In this document: positions 7,533-15,311 of the stretch, piece by piece | How positions within the stretch are numbered: position 1 is the first letter of the stretch | Layout: each line of letters starts with the position of its first letter | Assembly: GCA_041396245.1 (NCBI GenBank) | Contig: JAWKYW010000014.1 | Location: 21,555 to 85,554 of the forward strand | Length of the DNA stretch: 64,000 nucleotides | Reading direction: 5' to 3' | Source: Desulfobacillus sp041396245 | Lineage (GTDB): Bacteria > Pseudomonadota > Gammaproteobacteria > Burkholderiales > Rhodocyclaceae | Translations under genes and position numbers: made by a program | Notes under the pieces: model-generated | Databases searched by the model: none | Seen by the model: only the letters and a program-made list of their open reading frames with translations | What the model was told of the DNA's origin: nothing

Positions 7533-8441
7533 TCAGGGGCCCTTTCGGGACGCCTCCGGCTCGCCGATGTCATATAAAACCGGCCGCGACAGCTCCGGCT
7601 GCAGGGTCGCGTGGCCGATATCGAAGTCATCGCGCAGCCGTTCGCGCAGGTCGGCCAGGATGCGCGGCCAGGCCGCGAGGTCGCGCACCACGATGTGGGC
7701 GGAGAGGGCGGCCTGGCGCGAGGAGAGCGACCAGATGTGCAGGTCGTGCACCGATTCCACGCCCTCGACGGCGGCCATGCGGCGGCCGACCTCCGTCAAA
7801 GTCAGCTCCGGCGGCACGCCTTCGAGCAGGGCATGCACGGCCTCGCGCGCCAGGCGCAGGGTGGAGAAAAGGATCAGGGCGCAGATCAGGAGCGAGAGCA
7901 GCGGGTCGGCCGGCGTCCAGCCGGTGAAGTGGATGACGAGGCCGGAGGCCAGCGCCGCCGCCGAGCCGGCCAGGTCGCCCAGCACGTGCAGCAGGGCGGC
8001 GCGGGTGTTGAGCGTCTTCTCGCCGTGGGCCAGCAGCCAGGCCACGCCGAGGTTCACCAGCAGGCCGACGAGGGCCACCGCCGTCACCGCCAGGCCCTGC
8101 ACCGGCACGGGATGCAGCAGGCGGTCGGCCGCGCTCCAGGCGATGCCGAGGATCACCGCCAGCATGAAACCGGCGTTGCCCAGCGCGGCGAGGATTTCGA
8201 TGCGCTGCAGGCCGAAGGTCAGCCGCGCCGTCGGCGGCCGCCGCGCCGCCCAGGCGGCGGAGGCGGCGATCGCCAGCGCCAGCGCGTCGGTGAGCATGTG
8301 GCCGGCATCCGAGAGCAGGGCGAGCGAGCCCGCCCACCAGCCGGCGCCGGCTTCCACCGCGGCGTAGAGCAGCGTGACGCCGAGCGCCAGCGGCAGGAAG
8401 GCGGCGTGGCCGTGGTGATGGTGGGAATGGTCGTGGTTCAT
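7533..8441 (-). CDS. Cation diffusion facilitator (CzcD/ZitB type)
   Basis: 302 residues from the ATG at 8441, which begins the His-rich head MNHDHSHHHHGHAAF. Six membrane helices follow (for example FLPLALGVTLLYAAVEAGAG). LLSDAGHMLTDALALAI supplies the conserved His-x3-Asp metal site in helix 2 and HVLGDLAGSAAAL the matching site in helix 5. The C-terminal cytoplasmic domain (GVESVHDLHIWSLSS) is the usual dimerising metal-sensing part. It would export Zn2+, Co2+ or Cd2+ in exchange for protons; the precise metal cannot be read from sequence. An upstream in-frame ATG is rejected because it reads through a hairpin repeat. Confidence 0.9.
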   Translation of the reverse strand: MNHDHSHHHHGHAAFLPLALGVTLLYAAVEAGAGWWAGSLALLSDAGHMLTDALALAIAASAAWAARRPPTARLTFGLQRIEILAALGNAGFMLAVILGIAWSAADRLLHPVPVQGLAVTAVALVGLLVNLGVAWLLAHGEKTLNTRAALLHVLGDLAGSAAALASGLVIHFTGWTPADPLLSLLICALILFSTLRLAREAVHALLEGVPPELTLTEVGRRMAAVEGVESVHDLHIWSLSSRQAALSAHIVVRDLAAWPRILADLRERLRDDFDIGHATLQPELSRPVLYDIGEPEASRKGP

Positions 8442-8457
8442 GGAATCGAAAGCATTT

Positions 8458-8548
8458 AACCACGGAGGACACGGAGAGCACGGAGAAAACCACAAAAGCA
8501 AATCCGGGTTTTCCCCTTCTCTCCGTGCCCTTCGTGTGCTCCGTGGTT
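8458..8548. repeat. CACGGAG-type hairpin repeat
   Basis: The left arm contains repeats of the 8-mer type CACGGAGG/A (AACCACGGAGGACACGGAG...), a short spacer, and the right arm is its reverse complement ending TGCTCCGTGGTT. It fills the gap between the cation efflux gene and ackA. It is a GC variant of the CACAGAG-type hairpins found in the hydrogenase operons. Confidence 0.8.
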
Positions 8549-8561
8549 CAGGCTTTTATCC

Positions 8562-9782
8562 TTACTGGGCGAGCAGTTTCGTTGCATGCTGCGCGATCAT
8601 CCATTCCTCGTTGGTGGGCAGGACGAGGACGTCGACCGTGCTGTCCGCCGTCGCGATCCAGCGGGCCTGGCGGGCGTTGGCCACTTCGTCGAGCCGCAGG
8701 CCGAGCCACGCGGCCTGACGGCAGACCTTTTCGCGCACCGGCGCGGCGTGCTCGCCGATGCCGGCGGTGAACACCAGGGCGTCGAGGCCGCCGAGCGCCG
8801 CCGCCAGCGAACCCAGTTCGCGCGCGATGCGGTAGCAGAACAGATCGACCGCCTCCGCCGCCTCCGGCGTCGCGCTGTCGAGCAGCGCGCGCATGTCCTG
8901 GCTGACGCCGGAGACGCCGAGCAGGCCGGACTCCTTGTAGAGCAGCCGGGTCAGGGCGTCGGCATCCATGCCGTGGAACGTCATCAGGTGCAGCAGCACG
9001 CCGGGGTCGATGGCGCCGCAGCGGGTGCCCATCATGAGGCCGTCGAGGGCGGTGAAGCCCATCGTCGTGGCGACGCTGCGCCTGTCCTTCATGGCGCACA
9101 TCGAGGCACCGTTGCCGAGGTGGGCGACGACGATGCGGCCTTCGGCCCGCCCGCCCAGGTGCTGCGGCAGCACGTGGGCGATGTATTCGTAGGAGAGGCC
9201 GTGGAAGCCGTAGCGCTTGATGCCGGCCTCCGACAGGCGCCGCGGCAGGGCGAAGCGGCGCGCCAGTTCGGGCTGGGCCGCGTGGAAGGCGGTGTCGAAG
9301 CAGGCCACCTGCGGCACGCCGGGCAGCAGCCGGGAGAGGGCGCGGATGCCGGCGACGTTGTGCGGCTGGTGCAGCGGCGCCAGCGGGATGAAGCCGGCCA
9401 GCGCGTCGACGTCGGCGGGCGTCAGCCGCACCGGCGCGGCGTAGCGCTCGGCGCCGTGCACGACGCGGTGGCCGACCGCGGCGATCCGCCAGGCGTCATC
9501 CCACGGGGATTTCCTTCGGTCATCGTGTTCGTCGAGCCAGCGCACGAGGAGGTCGAGGCTGCGCGGGTGCTGCGCTTCGGCGGGGAGACCCGCCAGCTCG
9601 GCGAAAGTCAGTTCCGCCAGCACGGCGCCGCCGGCGTCCCTGGCCTTCAGGCGCGGCTGGGCGCCGATGCCGTCGAGCTCGCCGCGCAGCACGGCCTGCT
9701 GTTGCAGCGGGTCGGCAAGCGCGAAGAGGGCGAACTTGATGCTCGAGGAGCCGGCGTTGATGGTGAGGATGGCGTCGGTCAT
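8562..9782 (-). CDS. ackA: Acetate kinase
   Basis: 406 residues. ATP + acetate to ADP + acetyl phosphate, cytoplasmic. Diagnostic motifs in order: DAILTINAGSSSIKFALF at the N-terminus, GHRVVHGAE (about residue 100), VACFDTAFHAAQP with the catalytic Asp, RYGFHGLSYEYIAH, VAHLGNGASMCA (phosphate loop), GTRCGAIDPGV and FTAGIGEHA. The length is normal for the family. The ATG at 9782 precedes these motifs directly; upstream codons read through a hairpin repeat. It follows the MaoC-Pta fusion gene by 79 bp on the same strand, so the pair forms a Pta-AckA acetyl-CoA/acetate pathway. A copy of the 24-bp motif lies inside the gene at 9604-9627. Confidence 0.95.
   Translation of the reverse strand: MTDAILTINAGSSSIKFALFALADPLQQQAVLRGELDGIGAQPRLKARDAGGAVLAELTFAELAGLPAEAQHPRSLDLLVRWLDEHDDRRKSPWDDAWRIAAVGHRVVHGAERYAAPVRLTPADVDALAGFIPLAPLHQPHNVAGIRALSRLLPGVPQVACFDTAFHAAQPELARRFALPRRLSEAGIKRYGFHGLSYEYIAHVLPQHLGGRAEGRIVVAHLGNGASMCAMKDRRSVATTMGFTALDGLMMGTRCGAIDPGVLLHLMTFHGMDADALTRLLYKESGLLGVSGVSQDMRALLDSATPEAAEAVDLFCYRIARELGSLAAALGGLDALVFTAGIGEHAAPVREKVCRQAAWLGLRLDEVANARQARWIATADSTVDVLVLPTNEEWMIAQHATKLLAQ
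9604..9627 (+). repeat. 24-bp dispersed motif, copy 4 (inside ackA)
   Basis: AAAGTCAGT, nine bases, ACGGCG on the plus strand within the minus-strand ackA reading frame. The encoded residues (LAELTFAELAG region) look like normal acetate kinase sequence, so it is not an obvious insertion. Confidence 0.6.
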
Positions 9783-9797
9783 GGTGATCGATCCGTC

Positions 9798-9817
9798 ATT
9801 CCCGCGAAAGCGGGAAT
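9798..9817. repeat. ATTCCCGC/GCGGGAAT hairpin
   Basis: A perfect 8-bp stem, ATTCCCGC-GAAA-GCGGGAAT, followed by a second imperfect stem (CCGCTTGAGCGG, about 9844-9855) in the 79-bp gap between the pta fusion gene and ackA. The ATTCCC...GGGAAT form resembles dispersed repeats known from several proteobacteria (dRS3-like). Confidence 0.65.
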
Positions 9818-9861
9818 CCAGCAGTCTGTCCGACCCTGGATCTCCGCTTGAGCGGGGATGA

Positions 9862-11271
9862 CTAGGTGGTCTTCGCGGCTTTCCGCTTCGCATGCGCCAT
9901 CAGCAGCGCGATGGCGCAGGAGGCGGCGCGGGTTTCGGCAGTGTCGGCGCGGCTGGTCAGCACGATCGGCACGCGGGCGCCGACCACCACGCCGGTCATC
10001 AGCGCCTCGGCCAGGTATTCGAGCTGTTTCGCCAGCATGTTGCCGGATTCGAGGTCGGGCACCAGCAGGATGTCGGCGCGGCCGGCCACGGCGGAGAGGA
10101 TGCCCTTGGTCTTGGCGGCGACGATGGAGATGGCGTTGTCGAAGGCCAGCGGGCCGTCGAGCACGCCGCCCGTGATCTGGCCGCGGTCGGCCATCTTGCA
10201 CAGGGCGGCGGCATCCAGCGTGGCGCGCATCTTCGGCGTCACCGTCTCGACGGCGGCGAGGATCGCCACCTTCGGCTCGACGATGCCCAGCACGATCGCC
10301 AGGTCGATGGCGTTCCTGGCGATGTCGGCCTTGCATTCGAGGTCGGGATCGATGTTGATGGCGGCGTCGGTGATGAGCAGCGGCTTCGGGTAGGTCGGCA
10401 CGTCGGCGAGGAAGACGTGGCTGATGCGCCGCTCGGTGCGCAGGCCGGTGGCGGCGTCGACCACCTCGCCCATCAGCTCGTCGGTATGCAGCGAGCCCTT
10501 CATCAGCGCCTCGGCGCGGCCTTCGCGCGCCAGCGCCACCGCCCGCGCCGCCGCGGCGTGGCTGTGCTCGACGTCGATGATGGCGATGCCGGCGAGGTCG
10601 ATGCCTTCCTGCCCGGCCACCGCGCGGATCTTCGCCTCGGGGCCGACCAGGGTCGGGATGATGAGGCCGGCTGCGGTCGCCTCGATCACGCCGAGCAGGG
10701 ATTCGCGGTCGCAGGGATGCACCACGGCCATGGGGATCGCCTCGAGGCCGCGGGCGCGTTCGAGCAGGTGCTGGTAGCGCGCCTCGCGGTCGAAGAGGGT
10801 GACCTCCGGCATCTCGATGCGCGGGCGCTTGATCTTCTCCGTCGGCGCCAGCACCTCGGCGGTGCCGCGGATCGCCACCTGGCCGTCCTGGTTGGTGCAC
10901 ACGCAGTCGAAGAGGATGTGGTGGTTGTGCTCGAACTTGCGCGTCGCAGTGAGCGTGACGGTGAGGGTGTCGCCGAGGCCGACCGGGCGCGAGAAGTGCA
11001 GCGTCTGGTCGACATAGATGGTGCCGGGCCCGGGGAACTGGGTGCCGAGCACGGTCGAGATCAGCGCGCCGCCCCACATGCCGTGGGCCACGACTTCCCG
11101 GAACAGGCTGCTGCGGGCGTATTCGGGGTCGACGTGGGCCGGGTTGACATCGCCCGACATGATGGCGAAGAGCTGGATGTCCCGCGGCTGCAGGGTGCGC
11201 GCCAGCGTGGCCGAATCGCCGACCTGGATCTCGTCGAAGGTGCGGTTCTCTATGTACTCCATGGTGTCCAT
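9862..11271 (-). CDS. Bifunctional enoyl-CoA hydratase/phosphate acetyltransferase
   Basis: 469 residues. Residues about 1-150 form a MaoC-like hot-dog domain: LFAIMSGDVNPAHVDPEYAR carries the hydratase Asp/His dyad, followed by VVAHGMWGGALIS. Residues about 160-469 form a phosphotransacetylase/phosphotransbutyrylase domain (IKRPRIEMPEV; FLADVPTYPKPLLITDAAIN; DRGQITGGVLDGPLAFDNAI). The second domain interconverts acyl-CoA and acyl phosphate and would feed ackA downstream. This fusion is a known architecture in proteobacteria; the physiological substrate of the hydratase half is uncertain. The start at 11271 gives MDTMEY; a second ATG three codons later is equally possible. Confidence 0.9.
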   Translation of the reverse strand: MDTMEYIENRTFDEIQVGDSATLARTLQPRDIQLFAIMSGDVNPAHVDPEYARSSLFREVVAHGMWGGALISTVLGTQFPGPGTIYVDQTLHFSRPVGLGDTLTVTLTATRKFEHNHHILFDCVCTNQDGQVAIRGTAEVLAPTEKIKRPRIEMPEVTLFDREARYQHLLERARGLEAIPMAVVHPCDRESLLGVIEATAAGLIIPTLVGPEAKIRAVAGQEGIDLAGIAIIDVEHSHAAAARAVALAREGRAEALMKGSLHTDELMGEVVDAATGLRTERRISHVFLADVPTYPKPLLITDAAINIDPDLECKADIARNAIDLAIVLGIVEPKVAILAAVETVTPKMRATLDAAALCKMADRGQITGGVLDGPLAFDNAISIVAAKTKGILSAVAGRADILLVPDLESGNMLAKQLEYLAEALMTGVVVGARVPIVLTSRADTAETRAASCAIALLMAHAKRKAAKTT

Positions 11272-11310
11272 GACGGGTGTTGGTGGGAAAGCGATGCGAT
11301 GCCCGGGAAT

Positions 11311-11499
11311 CTAGTGTCCCGAGTTGGAAGTTCGTTGCTGAATTCGTGTGCAATCGCCGCCATGCGGCGTTGCGAATCCTCGCCAGGTGTTCAACCTGGC
11401 TGCGGTTCGCGCCTTGCCTGTCGCCGATTGCGCACGAATTCGGAACGCCCTCATATTCTTGCTGACACCTTTCAACGAACTTCCAACTCGGGACACTAG
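11311..11499. mobile_element. MITE-like element with 27-bp perfect terminal inverted repeats
   Basis: 11311-11337 is the exact reverse complement of 11473-11499 (27 bp, starting CTAGTGTCCCGAG). Immediately inside, a second imperfect inverted pair of about 20 bp occurs (GAATTCGTGTGCAATCG and its mate), and two short hairpins sit in the centre. Total 189 bp with no coding capacity. It lies between the pta fusion gene and the sugar dehydrogenase gene. The outer CTAG or TA may be a target duplication, which would suit an IS630/Tc1-like or similar helper transposase; none is encoded in this window. Confidence 0.8.
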
Positions 11500-11530
11500 G
11501 CTGCGGAGATTACGAAGTCATTGCGCTTCG

Positions 11531-12640
11531 TCAATGTTTGTAAGTGATGCGGTAAATGGCCCCGGCCAGGTCGTCGGAGACCAGCAGCGAGCCGTCGGGC
11601 AGCACCTGCACGTCGGCGGGGCGGCCCCAGGCCGATTCGCCCTGCAGCCAGCCCTCGGCGAAGGGTTCGTAGCTCACTGCCCTGCCGTCCCGCAGGCGCA
11701 CCAGCGACACGCGGTAGCCGATCTTCCTTGTCCGGTTCCACGAGCCGTGCTCGGCGATGAAGACCTGGTTGCGGTATGCCGGCGGGAACATCGCGCCGTC
11801 GTAGAAGCGCATGCCGAGGGCGGCCACGTGCGGGCCGAGGTTCTGCGCCGGCGGCGTGAAGTCGGCGCAGGGCCGCTTGCCGCCGAATTCGGGATCGGCC
11901 AGCGTGCCGCCGTGGCAGTAGGGATAGCCGAAGTGCAGGCCGGCGCGCGGCGCATGGTTGAGCTCGTCCGGCGGCAGGTCGTCGCCGAGCCGGTCGCGGC
12001 CGTTGTCGGTGAACCACAGTTCCTGCGTTTCGGGATGCCAGGCGAAGCCAACCGTGTTGCGCACGCCGCGGGCGAACACCTCCAGATTCGACCCGTCCGG
12101 ATTCATGCGCAGGATGCTGGCGTAGCGGTCCGGGTCCGGTTCGCAGATGTTGCAGGGCGCGCCGACCGGCACGTACAGCTTGCCGTCGGGCCCGAAGGCG
12201 ATGAATTTCCAGCCGTGGTGGGTTTCGCGCGGAAAGCTGTCGCGCACCACCGACGGTTGCGGCGGCGAGTAGGGCAAGCGGGCCAGGCGCCGCTCGATGC
12301 CGTCGAAGCGCAGGATGCGGCTCACCGCCGAGACGTAGAGGACGCCGTCGCGGAAGGCGACCCCGGCCGGCAGCTGCAGCCCCTCGGCGACGATGCGGGT
12401 CTGCGTCACCTTGTAGTCGGAGTCGAACTTCAGTGCGTGCACCTTGCCGGCGCGCATGGAGCCGACGAACAGGGTGTTCTCCGCCCCCAGCGCCATGCCG
12501 CGCGCGTTGTCGACGCGGGCGAACAGCGCGATGCCGAAGCCCGGCGGCAGCTTGATCCGGTCGAGCGGCAACTCGGCCGCCGCGGCGGCGAGCGGCAGCA
12601 GGGCGCAGAGCAGGGGCAGCAGACGCTTCATGGCCGGCAT
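11531..12640 (-). CDS. PQQ-dependent sugar/sorbosone dehydrogenase-like protein
   Basis: 369 residues with a Sec signal peptide (MKRLLPLLCALLPLAAAAAELP, the hydrophobic core visible), so it is periplasmic. The mature part is a six-bladed beta-propeller of the soluble glucose/sorbosone dehydrogenase type: ARGMALGAENTLFVGS, GVAFRDGVLYVSAVSRILRF, HHGWKFIAFGPDGKLYVPVG, ARGVRNTVGFAWHPETQELW and LPDGSLLVSDDLAGAIYRI. Such enzymes oxidise sugars or alcohols with PQQ and Ca2+; the substrate is unknown, and many homologues are uncharacterised. A GGGG ribosome-binding site supports the ATG at 12640, with 12631 as an alternative. It is divergent from the ECF sigma gene, 51 bp away. Confidence 0.85.
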   Translation of the reverse strand: MPAMKRLLPLLCALLPLAAAAAELPLDRIKLPPGFGIALFARVDNARGMALGAENTLFVGSMRAGKVHALKFDSDYKVTQTRIVAEGLQLPAGVAFRDGVLYVSAVSRILRFDGIERRLARLPYSPPQPSVVRDSFPRETHHGWKFIAFGPDGKLYVPVGAPCNICEPDPDRYASILRMNPDGSNLEVFARGVRNTVGFAWHPETQELWFTDNGRDRLGDDLPPDELNHAPRAGLHFGYPYCHGGTLADPEFGGKRPCADFTPPAQNLGPHVAALGMRFYDGAMFPPAYRNQVFIAEHGSWNRTRKIGYRVSLVRLRDGRAVSYEPFAEGWLQGESAWGRPADVQVLPDGSLLVSDDLAGAIYRITYKH

Positions 12641-12691
12641 GATAACCCCGCCGTCTTGCCGGCGGCGTTTAAACCCGCATAGACTGCGGAC

Positions 12692-13264
12692 ATGCACGAG
12701 GGGATGAGCGACGAGGCGCTGATGCTGGCCTACCGCGACGGCGACGCCGCCGCCTTCGAGGCGCTCTACCGGCGCTGGCGCAGCCGGCTCTATCGCCATT
12801 TGCTGCGCCAGTGCGGCAACGCCGCCTTCGCCGACGAGCTGTTCCAGGACATCTGGCTCAAGGTGGTGAATGCGCGCAAGGGCTACGAGGTGGCGGCGAA
12901 ATTCTCCACCTGGCTGTTCCGCATCGCCCACAATCGCCTCATCGACCACTACCGGGCGCAGGGACGCGCCGCCCTCGTCAGCTACGACGACGACCCGGAC
13001 GACGCCGATGCCGTCGCGGCGCTCCCGGCCCGCGCCCAGGAGCAGCCCGAGGTTCTGATCGAGCGCAAGGCGCTGGCGCAGGAACTGGTGAAGCACATCG
13101 AGGCGCTGCCGGCGGCGCAGCGGGAAACCTTCCTGCTCAGCGAGGAGGGCGAACTGACGCTGGAGGAGATCGCCGCCGCCACCGGCACGAACCGCGAGAC
13201 GGCGAAGAGCCGCCTGCGCTATGCCGTGAACAAGCTGCGGGCCGCACTGAAGGATCTGAAATGA
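12692..13264 (+). CDS. ECF-family RNA polymerase sigma factor
   Basis: 190 residues. Region 2 spans about residues 20-95 (AFEALYRRWRSRLYRHLLRQ; ADELFQDIWLKVVNAR; FSTWLFRIAHNRLIDHYR) and region 4 about residues 125-185 (IEALPAAQRETFLLSEEGEL; LEEIAAATGTNRETAKSRLR). The linker is acidic (SYDDDPDDADAVA). A second ATG at 12704 is a possible start. It overlaps the following gene by 4 bp (ATGA), and that gene looks like its membrane-bound anti-sigma partner, so activity is probably controlled by an envelope signal. The divergent periplasmic sugar dehydrogenase is a plausible but unproven target. Confidence 0.9.
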   Translation: MHEGMSDEALMLAYRDGDAAAFEALYRRWRSRLYRHLLRQCGNAAFADELFQDIWLKVVNARKGYEVAAKFSTWLFRIAHNRLIDHYRAQGRAALVSYDDDPDDADAVAALPARAQEQPEVLIERKALAQELVKHIEALPAAQRETFLLSEEGELTLEEIAAATGTNRETAKSRLRYAVNKLRAALKDLK

Positions 13265-14067
13265 ACGACGAACTGCGCGACGAAAAGCTGTCCCGCCTCT
13301 ACCGCGAGGCCGGCGGCGCCGAACCGCCGGCGGCGCTGGATGCGGCCATCCTCGCCGCCGCGCGCGCCGCCGCGGCGGCCGCCGCGCCGCGCCGCCGCAC
13401 CTGGTGGCAATCCTGGACGCTGCCGATGGGCGTCGCCGCCACGGTGGTACTGACGGCGACGCTGACACTGATGGTGCAGCGGGAACAGGAACGGCCGGCG
13501 CCCGAGGCGGCGACGGAAGGCGCGCCGCTCGTCGCGCCGGTTGCCGCGCCGCAGGAAAGGAAGGCGGATGCCGCCGGTCTCGCCGAGAAACCGGCCGCGC
13601 CGTCGCCCGGCGCGAAGCGGGAAGCCGTGCCGAGCGAAGCGGAACGCCCGGCGGACCCCGCACCTGCTCCCGCCCCTGCACCTGCACCTGCACCTGCACC
13701 TGCACCTGCGTCCGTCCCGCGCCCTTTTGTTGCCGAACCCAAATCCCGGCCGGCGGCAGGCGCCATCGCGCCCCGTGCGCCCATGGCGGAGCCCGTCGAG
13801 TCGGTGGCCCCGGCCAGGCCGGCGGCCGTCATGCGTCGGCAGGCCGCGCCTGCCGCCGATGCCGTCGATGCCGTCGAATCGCGCGCCAAGTCCGCGCCGC
13901 TGCGCAAGGAAGCGGTCGGCGCCGCGCTGGCGCGCGCACCTGGGCAGTGGCTGGAAGAGATCCGCCAGTTGAAGCAGCAGGGAAAGGATGAGGAAGCCGC
14001 CGGGGCGCTGGCGGAATTCAGGAAGGCCTATCCGGACTACCGGCTGCCGGAAGACTTGCGTCAATAA
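13261..14067 (+). CDS. Putative anti-sigma factor, membrane-anchored
   Basis: 268 residues. The cytoplasmic N-terminus (ELRDEKLSRLYREAGGAEPP) is followed by one membrane helix near residues 50-75 (SWTLPMGVAATVVLTATLTL). The long periplasmic tail is Ala/Pro-rich, including a run of PA repeats encoded by tandem CCTGCA hexamers at about 13662-13712. The last 60 residues (QWLEEIRQLKQQGKDEEAAG; FRKAYPDYRLPEDL) look like a folded helical cap. Start is coupled to the sigma factor stop. Identification as anti-sigma is from operon position and topology; I see no zinc-binding ZAS motif. The hexamer run is a candidate for length variation. Confidence 0.7.
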   Translation: MNDELRDEKLSRLYREAGGAEPPAALDAAILAAARAAAAAAAPRRRTWWQSWTLPMGVAATVVLTATLTLMVQREQERPAPEAATEGAPLVAPVAAPQERKADAAGLAEKPAAPSPGAKREAVPSEAERPADPAPAPAPAPAPAPAPAPASVPRPFVAEPKSRPAAGAIAPRAPMAEPVESVAPARPAAVMRRQAAPAADAVDAVESRAKSAPLRKEAVGAALARAPGQWLEEIRQLKQQGKDEEAAGALAEFRKAYPDYRLPEDLRQ

Positions 14068-14085
14068 GGCAAAGCGAACGACCGT

Positions 14086-14110
14086 CGCCCCCTTCCGTGG
14101 GAAGGGGGCG
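14086..14110 (+). terminator. Hairpin after the sigma/anti-sigma operon
   Basis: CGCCCCCTTCC (14086-14096) pairs perfectly with GGAAGGGGGCG (14100-14110) across a 3-nt loop, 19 bp after the anti-sigma stop. It lies between convergent genes. There is no U-run, so termination strength is uncertain. Confidence 0.6.
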
Positions 14111-14123
14111 GGGGATGGCCAAC

Positions 14124-14360
14124 CTAGCTGGCGCGGTCCAGCAGGGCCATTTCCGCTTCGTGCTCGCAGTGAAACAGCGCGCCTTCGGCCGTCTGGATCA
14201 CGTAACCGCAGTCGAGGTGCGCCCAGTCGTCCATCCTGAAGGCGTCGCTGCATTTGCCGTGCGCGATCATGTAAACGATCTTGCCGAAGATGACATAGCC
14301 GACGCCGACGATGTCGCCCAGGCGTATCTGTTCCCCGCAGGAATAGCATGGTGCCGTCAC
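14124..14360 (-). CDS. Small Cys-containing hypothetical protein (78 aa)
   Basis: Unrecognised. Begins MTAPCYSCGEQIRLGD, with a CxxC pair, and has further Cys/His residues (HGKCSDAF; HLDCGYVI; FHCEHE) that could complete a zinc site. No signal peptide. A ribosome-binding site (GGAGGGGG, on the minus strand near 14366-14374) supports the start. It faces the anti-sigma gene, with a hairpin between them. It may be a zinc-ribbon-like protein; that is inference from cysteine spacing only. Confidence 0.6.
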   Translation of the reverse strand: MTAPCYSCGEQIRLGDIVGVGYVIFGKIVYMIAHGKCSDAFRMDDWAHLDCGYVIQTAEGALFHCEHEAEMALLDRAS

Positions 14361-14546
14361 GGTTCCCCCTCCTTGTTTATCTTTTTATGAAATCCTGCAC
14401 CACCGTAACACAAGTGGCGTGAGGGGGGAAGACACGCTTCAGGGAGGCATGCGGCAGGCAGCACGGCCAGCGCCAGTAATCTCCTAACCCCGATTGTCTT
14501 CCGCCTCCGTTTGAGGGCATGCAAACCCATTTTTTCGGAGGCTGAC

Positions 14547-15305
14547 ATGCAAAAACTTCTTGCGCTCCTCGCGCTGTCGATTCTTTCAGGCTGTGCTTCG
14601 GTGGCGGATGCCGGCCGCCTGGCCGAGGTGGAAATCGTCAGCAGCACGAGCGGACAGAAACTGGAAACCTGGCGCCACGGCGGACGCCTGTATGTGGCCG
14701 GCACGCCGGGCGAGCGCTATGGCGTGCGGCTGGTCAACCGCAGCGGCGGGCGGCTGCTGGCGGTGCTCTCGGTCGACGGCGTGAATGCCGTCAGCGGCGA
14801 GACGGCGTCGGTGCGGCAGTCGGGCTATGTGCTGGGCCCATGGCAGTCGGCTGAAATACGCGGCTGGCGCAAGAGCCTCGACGACGTGGCGGCCTTTTAC
14901 TTCACCGCCCTGCCGGACGCCTATGCCGCGCGCACCGGGCGCCCGGACAACGTCGGCGTCATCGGCGTGGCGCTGTTCCGGGAACGTGCCGCGCCGCGCC
15001 CGGCGCCGCTGCCCTACGGCGCCGTGTCGAAGCGGGCGCCGGCCGCGGCGGCGCAGGACGCCTTGGGCGAGGGACGGGCGCGGCAGGAGGCGGAGCGGCT
15101 CGGCACCGGCCACGGCGAGCGCCTGAACGATCCGACCCGCCATACGGATTTCCGCCGCGCCGGCAAGGCGCCGGCGGAAGTGCTGACGATCCATTACGAT
15201 TCGCGCGAAAACCTGGTGGCGCGCGGCATCATCCCGCGGCTGCCGCACCATGCCGATCCGCAGCCGTTTCCCGGCGGTTTCGTGCCCGACCCGGACCGCT
15301 CCTGA
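14547..15305 (+). CDS. Putative lipoprotein
   Basis: 252 residues from the ATG at 14547, which follows CGGAGG by 8 nt. The signal peptide MQKLLALLALSILSGC has a lipobox (L-S-G-C, lipidated Cys16). The mature protein contains GQKLETWRHGGRLYVAGTPG and YGVRLVNRSGGRLLAVLSVD, then a middle region ending VGVIGVALFRE and an Ala/Arg-rich C-terminal half (GTGHGERLNDPTRHTDF). The function is unknown. Some periplasmic proteins of unknown role share the 'YGVRLVNRTGGRLLAVLSVDG' pattern. It probably sits in the outer membrane inner leaflet. Confidence 0.75.
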   Translation: MQKLLALLALSILSGCASVADAGRLAEVEIVSSTSGQKLETWRHGGRLYVAGTPGERYGVRLVNRSGGRLLAVLSVDGVNAVSGETASVRQSGYVLGPWQSAEIRGWRKSLDDVAAFYFTALPDAYAARTGRPDNVGVIGVALFRERAAPRPAPLPYGAVSKRAPAAAAQDALGEGRARQEAERLGTGHGERLNDPTRHTDFRRAGKAPAEVLTIHYDSRENLVARGIIPRLPHHADPQPFPGGFVPDPDRS

Positions 15306-15311
15306 GGCGAT

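Noticed and set aside
11531..13705. A 724-codon minus-strand ORF across the sugar dehydrogenase and the sigma factor genes
   Set aside because: Only the part after the signal peptide (start 12640) resembles a protein family; the upstream part is low-complexity antisense of the sigma/anti-sigma genes.
13662..13715. CCTGCA tandem repeats as a CRISPR or VNTR locus
   Set aside because: They are in frame inside the anti-sigma gene, encode Pro-Ala, and are too short for CRISPR; kept only as a note on that gene.
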